NCBI GenBank assembly: GCA_034430835.1
Contig: DAOUDX010000413.1
Location: 1 to 18,949, forward strand
Reading direction: 5' to 3'
DNA length: 18,949 nt
Source of the DNA: JAFGED01 sp034430835
GTDB lineage: Bacteria > Chloroflexota > Anaerolineae > B4-G1
This document shows, piece by piece, positions 7,113 through 15,556 of this stretch. The notes under the pieces were generated by a model. The model was not told the origin of the DNA and did not search any database. It was given only the letters and a program-made list of their open reading frames with translations. The number at the start of each line of letters is the position of its first letter. Positions within the stretch are counted from its first letter, which is position 1. The translations under genes and the position numbers were made by a program.

Positions 7113-7778
7113 ATGAGAAGACACATCATATCCTTGCGCGTCATTCTCCCCATTCTAGCCTTGGCGTCATTGACCCTGGCCTGCGGTCTCATTCCAACCC
7201 CCACTCCCACACCTACCCCCACACCTACGAACACCCCCACACCTACGCCCACGCCCACCAACACGCCCACGCCCACAGCCACACCGACGGAGACCCCCAT
7301 GCCGACGAACACACCCATCCCATGGGAAACCTACACCGACGACGATTGGGGCTTCTCGATCCAGTACCGGGCAGACTGGTTCAAGCAGATAAAGAAGCTG
7401 GACATAGAGGGTGGTGGCCGCCATGCTACATTCGCCACATCTGCCGGGTACGTCGTCACGAGTGAGAACGGTGCCGCGTTCTACATGTACGCGCTTCCCT
7501 GGGATGGGCCGACCGATGTACAGGATGTGTGGGATGATGTTTTCAGCGACACCGACGCGATAGGTCGAGAAAAGCCCATTGAGATTGGGGGCAAAGAAGG
7601 ACTGTGGGCTGTCGTTGAAGATCCAGACGACACCTATTACGGCTGGGTGGCACTGGTCATTTCATACAACCACTTTTACCTTCTCCAGGCAGTCGCGAAT
7701 CCGGCAGACGCCTGGGACGAATACGCCGACACCTTCGACGCTATGCTGGAGAGCGTCGAGTTCTTCCGGCCGCGCTAG
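7113..7778 (+). CDS. Lipoprotein with Pro-Thr linker and PsbP-like C-terminal domain (copy 2)
   Basis: This 221-residue paralogue of the gene at 6191 starts at ATG 7113 with AAAGGAG about 8 bases upstream. An open frame extends further 5', but the signal peptide (MRRHIISLRVILPILALA), the ribosome site and the paralogue fix this start. Cys24 in LTLAC is the likely lipidation site and a 43-residue Pro-Thr linker follows. The C-terminal domain (WGFSIQYRADWF ... MLESVEFFRPR) is only about half identical to copy 1, whereas the first 123 bases differ at about 7 positions. It ends about 110 bases from the convergent MoxR gene with an inverted repeat between them. Function is unknown; surface exposure is inferred from the lipobox and linker. 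Confidence 0.88.
   Translation: MRRHIISLRVILPILALASLTLACGLIPTPTPTPTPTPTNTPTPTPTPTNTPTPTATPTETPMPTNTPIPWETYTDDDWGFSIQYRADWFKQIKKLDIEGGGRHATFATSAGYVVTSENGAAFYMYALPWDGPTDVQDVWDDVFSDTDAIGREKPIEIGGKEGLWAVVEDPDDTYYGWVALVISYNHFYLLQAVANPADAWDEYADTFDAMLESVEFFRPR
7194..7322 (+). repeat. Pro-Thr codon repeat (linker of lipoprotein 2)
   Basis: This is a 129-base tract of Thr-Pro codons with Asn, Ala, Glu and Met interruptions, the same length as in the paralogue. Confidence 0.85.
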
Positions 7779-7813
7779 CGCGGCGCTTTTCGCTCATTGT
7801 TAAGCTGCAGTAC

Positions 7814-7867
7814 AGATGCAACGTCCCTTCAAGGAAGGAAAGCCACACGTGAAGAGGTGTTGCATCT
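7814..7867. repeat. 54-base inverted repeat, copy B, between convergent genes
   Basis: AGATGCAACG at the left end pairs with TGTTGCATCT at the right end (one G-T pair on one strand), around a 34-base A/G-rich centre with AAGGAAGGAAAG. Length and arms match copy A. It sits between lipoprotein 2 and the convergent MoxR gene, where it could act as a two-way transcript end, although no T run follows. Confidence 0.75.
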
Positions 7868-7887
7868 TACCTATTCGAATCCCACCA

Positions 7888-8868
<981 letters not shown>

Positions 8869-8893
8869 AGCATCGTCCTTTGACTACTTGAGC

Positions 8894-8911
8894 AGGTCAG
8901 ATTTCCGACCT
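8894..8911. terminator. Hairpin at the peptidase stop, before MoxR
   Basis: On the minus strand AGGTCGG-AAAT-CTGACCT forms a seven-pair stem (one G-T pair) beginning in the stop codon of the peptidase gene and lying in the 41-base gap before MoxR. No T run follows, so attenuation or RNA stability is likelier than full termination. Confidence 0.45.
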
Positions 8912-10691
8912 ACAGCGCCTCCAGTTCGCTCAAGAAACCCTGCAGCACGTCGAAGCCGCCTTGCCAAAAGCCCGGCGAGGTCATATCGAAACCAGCCTCA
9001 CCAATAATGTGCGCCGGGCTCGCCGACCCGCCGTAGGACAGGATCTTGAGATAGCGCGGCACGAACGATGAGCCTTCCTCCTTGAACTGCTGATACAGCG
9101 CCAGCACCAACAGCAGTCCAAAGCTGTAGGCGTAGCAGTAGAAAGGCCTATCGTAGATATGCGGGATGGCCGTCCACTCCCACCGGAAATCCTCGGAAAG
9201 GTCAATCGAGTCGCCGAACTGGTCGCGCAGGTTGTCCAGATAGAGTTCACACAGCTCGTCGGTGGTCGCCCCCTCCACGACCCGTTGATGGGCCGCGACC
9301 TCGAACAGGACAAAGTAGGCTTGGCGGGCGATGGTGGCATAGGCATCATCCAATGTCAACACCAGCAGATCGCGCCGCACGCCAGCGTCACTCTCGTGAC
9401 GCAGCAGGCGGTCGGTCATCAACATCTCGGAAAAACCGGAGGCCGTTTCCGCCATGGGCAGCGACGAGTGGAAGGTGAAGACGGAATGGTCGGCAGCCAT
9501 CAGCGCATGGATGGCGTGGCCGAGCTCGTGAGCCAGCGTCCGCACGTCGTCGGCTTTCCCCACGTAGTTCATCAAGACCCAGGGTGTGAGACCCGGCAGC
9601 ACGCCATAGCAGAAGGCCCCGCCGCGCTTTCCGTGCCGTACCTCCGAATCGAGGCGATTATCCGCCAGGACACGCCGCGCGTGATCCGCCAGCTCAGGCG
9701 AGAACTGGTTCAGACTGTCCAACACCTGATCGACCGCGCCGGGAAAAGGATAGACCTTCTCGGCTGTGCTCACGGGAGCATAAATATCGTAGCGGCGCAG
9801 CTTGTTCATCCCCAACTGCCGGGCCTTCCACCGGAAGTAGCGATGGAACACCGGCATGTTCGTGCGGCAGACGTCCAGCAGCGTCTCGGTCACCGGGTCG
9901 GGAACGTCGTTGCTTAGATTGCGGACGGAAATCGGGGAATCGAACCTACGCAGCGTGACATTCTCGCTGGCCCAGTCACGCACGAGATGGCTGTAGATCT
10001 GTCCCAGGACCGTGGCCTGGTCGCTGTAGATACGGTACAGCTCCTGATAGGCCGCCGCGCGCACCTCCGGCGACGGTTTGCGGACGTAGGCAGCCAGCTC
10101 GTCGCGCGTCATCTCCTTCACCTTGCCGTCTACCTCGAGTTTGAAAACATAGCGATTCGTGATCACCTCGTATAGATTCGATAGCGCGTTCGCGCCATTG
10201 ACGTCCTTGATATTGATGACTTTTTCCTCCGGCTCCGAGAGCGTGTACGGCTTGAAGCGACGCATCGACTCCAGATAGTAGGCGTAGTCTCCACTGACGG
10301 CGAGCAACCGCTGGGCCGGTTCGTCGCCCAGCTCCTTCCACCAAAGTGAGAAGAACAGCATGCGGTTTCGGACCTCAGAGGACAACTGGTCTACCTGCCC
10401 CATGAAGCTCAACGCCTCCTGCGACTGGGTGTCCTCCGAAAGCCACAGGTAGGCGCAAGCCGAGAGCCGCCCAAGCGTGGCATGGATTGTTTCCGCAAGG
10501 CGCATCATATCCAGGAACTCATCGCTGCCGATGTCGGCAGACAGGTGCTCCCGACCGGCCTCAAACTGCGATGCCTCCCGATCCAAGTCAGACAGCATTT
10601 GCTCCAACGCTTCGCTGTCAGGAACCCCCTCACGCATCGGTACCAGCGCCTCTAGTGTCCAACCCGTTTGCTCAAACTTGTGCTTCTTCAT
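8910..10691 (-). CDS. M3-family zinc oligoendopeptidase (PepF-like)
   Basis: This 593-residue cytoplasmic metallopeptidase of the usual M3B length carries the zinc motif HELGH at residues 388-392. E415 in MAETASGFSEM is the expected third ligand. An N-terminal helical region (1-200) and the late PFYCYAYSFGLLL stretch fit oligoendopeptidase F. The family cleaves short peptides. ATG 10689-10691 is preceded by GGGGAGAGG. The Nudix gene ends 9 bases upstream and MoxR starts 41 bases downstream, so it is co-transcribed with envelope-related genes. Whether it works with them or is a passenger cannot be told from the sequence. Family call is firm; the exact subfamily is less so. Confidence 0.93.
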   Translation of the reverse strand: MKKHKFEQTGWTLEALVPMREGVPDSEALEQMLSDLDREASQFEAGREHLSADIGSDEFLDMMRLAETIHATLGRLSACAYLWLSEDTQSQEALSFMGQVDQLSSEVRNRMLFFSLWWKELGDEPAQRLLAVSGDYAYYLESMRRFKPYTLSEPEEKVINIKDVNGANALSNLYEVITNRYVFKLEVDGKVKEMTRDELAAYVRKPSPEVRAAAYQELYRIYSDQATVLGQIYSHLVRDWASENVTLRRFDSPISVRNLSNDVPDPVTETLLDVCRTNMPVFHRYFRWKARQLGMNKLRRYDIYAPVSTAEKVYPFPGAVDQVLDSLNQFSPELADHARRVLADNRLDSEVRHGKRGGAFCYGVLPGLTPWVLMNYVGKADDVRTLAHELGHAIHALMAADHSVFTFHSSLPMAETASGFSEMLMTDRLLRHESDAGVRRDLLVLTLDDAYATIARQAYFVLFEVAAHQRVVEGATTDELCELYLDNLRDQFGDSIDLSEDFRWEWTAIPHIYDRPFYCYAYSFGLLLVLALYQQFKEEGSSFVPRYLKILSYGGSASPAHIIGEAGFDMTSPGFWQGGFDVLQGFLSELEAL

Positions 10692-10700
10692 CCTCTCCCC

Positions 10701-11120
10701 TCATTCACCGTCTGAAAGCTGCCTCGCCCGGCGCACCCACTCACGCTCGGCCTCGAAGGTCAATGCCGCCAACGCCTCATCCCAGGCGAGCCACGCAGGC
10801 GCAAACTGCTTCTCGCCGCCGAAAGGCCGAGAGTCCCGCTCGACCAGCCCCATCAGGAAGTACCGCTCGGTCCGTGCATGGTGCTTCCCTTGGTAGTCAA
10901 ACTCGACGAGTTGCTCGCCCAGATCGTCCTCAACCACGAGGTTGGCGTAGCCGCTCTCCTCGCGGGTTTCGCGCAGCGCCGCTTCCTGCAGCATCTCCCC
11001 CGGCTCGAGGTGTCCCTTGGGCAGCCGCACCTCGCCTCGACTGGGGCGGCGCAGCACCAGCACGCGATCATCGCACACGACGACGCCGCCGGCAGCGGTA
11101 TAGCGCACGATATCACTCAT
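10701..11120 (-). CDS. Nudix hydrolase
   Basis: This 139-residue protein has a full Nudix box beginning at residue 36, with G36, E42, R50, E51, E54, E55 and G57 in the GX5EX7REUXEEXGU pattern. These glutamates bind the metal used to hydrolyse nucleoside-diphosphate-X compounds. LPKGHLEPGE and the general length fit the MutT/Ap4A-type group, but the substrate cannot be read from the sequence. ATG 11118-11120 follows directly on the TGA of the upstream DUF4175-like gene (TGAATG), so translation is probably coupled. No signal peptide, so it is cytoplasmic. Confidence 0.93.
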   Translation of the reverse strand: MSDIVRYTAAGGVVVCDDRVLVLRRPSRGEVRLPKGHLEPGEMLQEAALRETREESGYANLVVEDDLGEQLVEFDYQGKHHARTERYFLMGLVERDSRPFGGEKQFAPAWLAWDEALAALTFEAEREWVRRARQLSDGE

Positions 11121-12659
11121 TCACGGTTCCAGCGAGCTGAAATAGTCGCGCACGTACTGCTTCATCCCCAGAGGAATGTAGCTCCCCTCCAACGCAGCGC
11201 CAGCCTCCTCGGCATAGTCGCCATAGACCTCGCGATAGGGCACGCTGGAACTGCCGCCCTCGGGAGCCGGGATGGATACGTCACCAACCCTCACTCCTTC
11301 GCCTCCCTCGCGGCCCACGTCCACGCCTACCCCCTCATCGCCGATGCGTTCTGGGTCATAGTCCTCGTCGTAAGGCGCCCCACTGCCCGCATCCTCGCTG
11401 TGACCAGGTTTGGTTTGCTGCCCGGCCCCTGTCCCCCGCCCACCAGCCTGTCCCTGTGTGCCGCTCTGACCGAGCGGCTTCCCGGTGCGCGGTCAGGTGG
11501 TGCAGGCTCGTGTGATCTGTTCGCGCCCCTCCTGCAGCTCTGCCAGTGCGCCTTCGACCGCCTCCTGGCGCTCGACCCGCTCGCCAGCCTCGCCCATTTG
11601 CTGCGCGGACGCCTTGAGAGCCTCTCGCGCCTGCGTGATGTCGCCCGCCTCGACGGCCTCAGCGGCCCGGGCCAACTGCTGCGCCAGCTCCGGATCCACG
11701 CCCGCCAACGCCTCCGCCGCCTCGGCCAATTGCTGGGCCAATTCGAGTTCCTCCTCGCGGGTCAACGTCTCGCCGATCTCGTCGCCGTAATCGGCCAGCG
11801 CCTCGGCCGCCGTCTCGTAATCACCTTCTGCCAGCGCCTCGGCCAGATCGCGGGTCAGCTCCGAATCTGCCACCTGTTCTCCGGCGCGCTCCAACCCCTC
11901 CTGCAGACCCGCCGCGCCAGGCTCTCGCAATTCGGCCAGCTTTTGCTCCGCCTCCGAAAGGGCCGCCAGCGCCTTCTCCGGCGTCGCCCGCCCCTCCTCG
12001 AGGCCGGCAATCGCCTCCTCCAACGCCTGAAGCAGCGCCTCTCGCTCGGCCTCGGTCAGCCCCTCGATTTCGGCCACCTCCTCCTTCACCGCCTCTAGAT
12101 CCTCGATCTGCTCCTCGATGGCGGTCTGCACGGCAGCCTGCTGCAAGAGCACGATTTCCTGGGGATTCGGCAACAAAAGCAATAACACCAGCGCAACCGT
12201 CGCCATGACGAGCGTCCTGAGCGCCCAGCCGGGCACACGCAGCGGCAGCGACCTCCGAGGCTCTGCGCGCCGGACGGCGTCGAGCGTGTCGGCCAACTGC
12301 GCCTCGGCCATCGCCGATGCCGCCCGCAGCCGCCCAGTGGCGATCTCCACCGCCGTCGATAGCCGCTCGGCCAGATCGAAGCGTCGATCGAAAGCGCGTG
12401 CCAGCCACAGCGGACCGCGAGGGCGCAGCCAGACGATCGCCAGCGTCACCGCGATACCGCAGAGCACCAGCAGTCCTGCCAGAACGACCAACTGCTGCAC
12501 CAGCGCGAACGGCCACAGTCGCGCCGCAAGAGCCAGGAGCAGGCCCAGTCCCAGCCCTGCCGCCGCGCCCCACGGCCCCCAGGCCAGGCTCTCGACCAAC
12601 CGCAGCCGCCGCCCCCACCGCCGCACGTAGGCGTGCAACTCCATCGGAACCTCACTCAT
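11121..12659 (-). CDS. DUF4175-like membrane protein with long coiled coil, interrupted by an in-frame UGA
   Basis: The reading frame from ATG 12659 encodes membrane helices near residues 29-48, 53-78 and 145-162, and the stretch FDRRFDLAERLSTAVEI resembling the DUF4175 signature. A long Glu/Ala-rich coiled coil (about 175-385) follows. At residue 389 the frame meets TGA (11493-11495), then continues open for 123 more codons: a Gly/Gln-rich linker, an acidic YDEDYDPERIGDEG stretch, and a well-formed end (SSSVPYREVYGDYAEEAG ... KQYVRDYFSSLEP). So the two parts belong to one gene. The UGA may be a nonsense mutation (CGA or GGA to TGA), a sequencing error or a recoding site; see the hairpin at 11460-11478. 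It starts 4 bases after the permease stop. Confidence 0.8.
11460..11478 (-). promoter_or_regulatory. Hairpin just after the in-frame UGA (SECIS-like geometry)
   Basis: On the transcript, 14 bases after the UGA, GCCGCUC-GGUCA-GAGCGGC forms a perfect seven-pair stem with a five-base loop that begins GGUC. The apical loop lies 21 bases after the UGA. This fits the general spacing of bacterial selenocysteine insertion elements, and GGUC is also the loop sequence of the E. coli fdhF element. The bulged U of the E. coli element is missing. It may be chance in GC-rich sequence. Confidence 0.35.
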
Positions 12660-12663
12660 TGAA

Positions 12664-13650
12664 TCACCGCTTCGCTTGTTGCCGCACTTTCAACATCGTC
12701 ACCAGAAGCAAGATCAACGCCACCGTCAAATAGATAGCCACGTAGATAACCCAGGGGGAGATCACTGGTATCCGGTGCGTAGGCCCTGAGGATCCTGTCG
12801 CCGACCAGCTATATCCCACGTCCTGCCAGTAGAAGAAAAGCGCATCCTGCTCAGACAGAAAAATCTCAGTCACCACCGCCGCAGAAATGGGGCTGAGGCT
12901 GGCGAATAGAATGATGGTGTACATCATCACCGTTTCCCAGATCCAGGCCGGTATCGAAGACGGCCCCTGTCCAAACAGCACAGCGGACGACATCGTGCCA
13001 AAGACCAGCACCAACACCGGCAGCCCGACCGTCGCCAGCAGCGCCATCACGTAGGTCAGTATGGTCGAAGCTAGAGTCGAGCGCATCATGGACGAGAAGA
13101 ATAACCCCACGGCGGCGAAGAAGAAAGCAGCCACGAACAAGATGATCACCGCCAGCGCCAGCTCCGTCGCCACCACGCCCCCCAGAACAAAGGCCAGGCT
13201 CTCCAAAGGCACTGCCGCCAGGATCAGCAGAACCATGTACGTCATCGCCGAAGAGAATTTGCCGAGGACCAGCTTGCGAGCAGGTAGGAGCGTCGTGCGC
13301 AGCACCTCGTACGTCTGCCGCTCCTTTTCACCGCTGATCGCCCCGGCGGTAAAGCCCGGCGTGACAAACGAAACCATGAAAATCTCGACCACGACGACGC
13401 TGAAAAAGATGACCTTGCCTGCATTGGCCATCGCCAGCCCGCCAGCGGGGGTACCGGACGTCGTGCTGAAAGCATAGTAGATGATAGACGTGAAGCAACT
13501 CAGAAGCAGCAGGTAGATCGTCAACACGACGAATGCCCGCGCGCCGCGCATGCGCCCCCGCAACTCCTTCGTCAGCAGCGGGTTCGATAGACGACGCAGC
13601 AAGCCCAGAACCTTATAGCGACAACCGGTCGGCATACTCGCCTCTTCCAT
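12664..13650 (-). CDS. ABC-2 type transporter permease (first, distal)
   Basis: This polytopic protein of 328 residues opens with the ABC-2 pattern LSNPLLTKELRGRMRGARAF and a first helix (FVVLTIYLLLLSCFTSIIYY). The cytoplasmic loop ISGEKERQTYEVLRTT, which contacts the ATPase in this family, follows, and several more helices reach LTVALILLLVTMLKV at the end. ATG 13648-13650 is preferred because TAGGAGA ends 6 bases upstream; in-frame GTG codons at 13651-13656 would add two residues. It lies a few bases after the second permease gene and 4 bases before the DUF4175-like gene. With the neighbours it should form an exporter; the substrate is unknown. Confidence 0.88.
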   Translation of the reverse strand: MEEASMPTGCRYKVLGLLRRLSNPLLTKELRGRMRGARAFVVLTIYLLLLSCFTSIIYYAFSTTSGTPAGGLAMANAGKVIFFSVVVVEIFMVSFVTPGFTAGAISGEKERQTYEVLRTTLLPARKLVLGKFSSAMTYMVLLILAAVPLESLAFVLGGVVATELALAVIILFVAAFFFAAVGLFFSSMMRSTLASTILTYVMALLATVGLPVLVLVFGTMSSAVLFGQGPSSIPAWIWETVMMYTIILFASLSPISAAVVTEIFLSEQDALFFYWQDVGYSWSATGSSGPTHRIPVISPWVIYVAIYLTVALILLLVTMLKVRQQAKR

Positions 13651-13660
13651 CACCACTCTC

Positions 13661-14572
13661 CTACCCTCGCTTCAGCCACCAGATAGCCCCTCCAACCAGC
13701 ATCACCGCTCCTGCAAACTCGACGACCACCTCCAACAATGGCAAAAAACTCGGTAGCCACTGCACAACCTGCGACGGCCCAGAGACTGAATAGGCATATG
13801 CCGGATCAAAGATCGCTGGATCGAGGACTAGAAAAAACATCGGGGTCATGAACGACATCAGCAGCCATAGAAATGCCCGCATTGCCAGTACAGCCCCATA
13901 CGCAGCAGCAACCGCCACGCCCGTCGAGCGGGACAGCACTGACACAAACATGCCCACTGCCGCATTGAGTGCCAGAGCGGCCAGCGGCCTGAGGGTCCCC
14001 AGCACGACCGCCAAGGCCACAAGAACCCACACGTACTCTGTGCCGAACCCAAGGGCCAGCGCGAGAAACGCCCCATCAGAAGACGCACACGGACACAGGC
14101 ACAGGCCGCTTCCCAACCCCCCGACGAGTTGGCCCGTGATCTGGAACGGCGACAGCAATATCAGCAAGAGGATTCCAGGCCACAACTGAATCATACAGGC
14201 GCCCAACTTCCCCAACACGATGGACCGCTCGGTCAACAGTGTCGCCCGCAGCAGATCGAGTGTGCCCATCCCCCGCTCGCGGGCGATCGTCGCCGCGGTC
14301 AGTGCCGGCGCGATCCACGGCAATGCCGTGCTCAGAAACCATACGAGCAAACCCAACGGAAGCCCCAGGATAGCCGCAATGGCGACAGCCGCCACCCGCA
14401 CCCCAAACTCATCCGTTGCCAACAGCATCACGCCGATACCCAACGCGACGCCCAGCAGCACCGGATAGAACAAGTAGAAACGCCGCCCCGGCCACCAGCG
14501 CCGACGCCGGATGCGCTGGTATTCCCACTGGAGAATAGGATTGCCGCGCGCCGCTCGCCAGAGTCCGATCAC
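13661..14572 (-). CDS. ABC-2 type transporter permease (second, proximal)
   Basis: This 303-residue permease begins WRAARGNPILQWEYQRIRRR and a first helix, and has the ATPase-coupling loop ARERGMGTLDLLRATLLTERSIVLGK. About six hydrophobic helices in all are visible, the last ending in the basic WLKRG. The GTG start at 14570-14572 is supported by GGAG 7 bases upstream (14580-14583), and no in-frame ATG lies just before it. It sits 36 bases after the ATPase gene and 4 bases before the other permease gene. The two permeases are only distantly similar, so the complex is probably a heterodimer. Confidence 0.88.
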   Translation of the reverse strand: MIGLWRAARGNPILQWEYQRIRRRRWWPGRRFYLFYPVLLGVALGIGVMLLATDEFGVRVAAVAIAAILGLPLGLLVWFLSTALPWIAPALTAATIARERGMGTLDLLRATLLTERSIVLGKLGACMIQLWPGILLLILLSPFQITGQLVGGLGSGLCLCPCASSDGAFLALALGFGTEYVWVLVALAVVLGTLRPLAALALNAAVGMFVSVLSRSTGVAVAAAYGAVLAMRAFLWLLMSFMTPMFFLVLDPAIFDPAYAYSVSGPSQVVQWLPSFLPLLEVVVEFAGAVMLVGGAIWWLKRG

Positions 14573-14608
14573 TCCATTGCTCCATACACACCCAAAAGAC
14601 GTTGTATC

Positions 14609-15556
14609 CTACGAGACGATGCCCTTCGTCAGCCGCAAGAAGACGTCCTCCAGATCGCCAGCCTCCTCTCGGAAACCGACCACCGGGAAGCCTGCGATCA
14701 CCATTTCCCTCAATAGCCCCGCCAGCGCTTCGTCGTCGCCGACGAACATGACCTCCAGATCGCCCTCGCCGTTGCCGGTGACCGGTTCGACACCCATCAC
14801 CCCAGACTGGCCGGACAGCCAGGCATGCGCCTCCTCGATCCGCCCCGTCAGCCCCACCCTCACGACACGGTGGGATTGGATGAGCTGACGCATCTCCGCC
14901 AGCGTGCCCGTCGCCACCAACTGCCCCGCCTCAATGATGCCGATGTGTGTGCAGATCTCCTCGATCTCCAGGAGAATGTGGGAGGAGACAAAGATCGTCT
15001 TGCCCATTGCCTGGAGCTCGCGCAGCAACTCGCGAATCTCGACCCGCGCTCGCGGGTCGAGGCCGGAAGCTGGCTCATCGAGGATCAAGAGCCGGGGATC
15101 GTGGGCCAGCGCCCGCGCCAGGCACAGCCGCTGCTTCATGCCTCGCGAGAGGGCGTCCACGTAGTCATCCCGCCGATGGGCCAGATCGACCAGCTCCAGC
15201 AGATCGCCCACCAGTCTGCGGCGCGTCTCGGGAGGAATCTCGTAGCAGGCGGAGAAAAAGTCGAGGTACTCCCAGACCTTCATGTCGTCATAGACCCCGA
15301 AAAAGTCTGGCATGTAGCCGATAGCACGCCGCACGCTCCGCCGATCCTTGCGCACCGAATAGCCGGCAACCCGGGCCTCCCCTGCCGTGGGGCGCAAGAG
15401 GGTTGCCAGGATACGCATCGTCGTCGTCTTGCCTGCCCCGTTCGGCCCAACAAAACCGAAAACGGCCCCCTCTTCGACCACGAGATCTAGATCTTTGACC
15501 GCCGTTAGCTGTCCGTACCGCTTGACCAGTCCCTTGGTTTCTACAATCGCCGCCAT
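14609..15556 (-). CDS. ABC transporter ATP-binding protein (NatA/GldA-like)
   Basis: This 315-residue ATPase has Walker A GPNGAGKT (37-44), signature LSRGM (136-140), Walker B LLILDEP (156-162), D-loop SGLD (164-167) and the switch histidine H193, so it should hydrolyse ATP. The Q-loop position reads IGYMPDFFGVYDD, with Asp (residue 83) where glutamine is usual. A C-terminal domain of about 95 residues follows the core, as in ABC-2 exporters. ATG 15554-15556 shares its A with the TGA of the upstream gene (TGATG), so translation is coupled; the longer open frame reaching 15730 lies inside that gene. It powers the two permeases encoded next. Confidence 0.95.
   Translation of the reverse strand: MAAIVETKGLVKRYGQLTAVKDLDLVVEEGAVFGFVGPNGAGKTTTMRILATLLRPTAGEARVAGYSVRKDRRSVRRAIGYMPDFFGVYDDMKVWEYLDFFSACYEIPPETRRRLVGDLLELVDLAHRRDDYVDALSRGMKQRLCLARALAHDPRLLILDEPASGLDPRARVEIRELLRELQAMGKTIFVSSHILLEIEEICTHIGIIEAGQLVATGTLAEMRQLIQSHRVVRVGLTGRIEEAHAWLSGQSGVMGVEPVTGNGEGDLEVMFVGDDEALAGLLREMVIAGFPVVGFREEAGDLEDVFLRLTKGIVS

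Noticed and set aside
6593..7318. Minus-strand open frame of 241 codons with Val-Gly repeats
   Set aside because: The Val-Gly repeat is the reverse reading of the Pro-Thr linker codons; the lipoproteins on the other strand have signal peptides, ribosome sites and promoters.
6272..7322. CRISPR array or minisatellite
   Set aside because: The repeats are Thr-Pro codons inside two genes, not spaced direct repeats with unique spacers.
11121..11324. Separate small gene (67 codons, GTG start) after the UGA
   Set aside because: It is in the same frame as the upstream coil protein, the frame is open back to the UGA, and no ribosome site precedes the GTG.
10878..12098. Long plus-strand open frame of 406 codons
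   Set aside because: It lies antisense to the Nudix and DUF4175-like genes, crosses their junction, and has no recognisable domain. Codon bias of the opposite strand explains its length.
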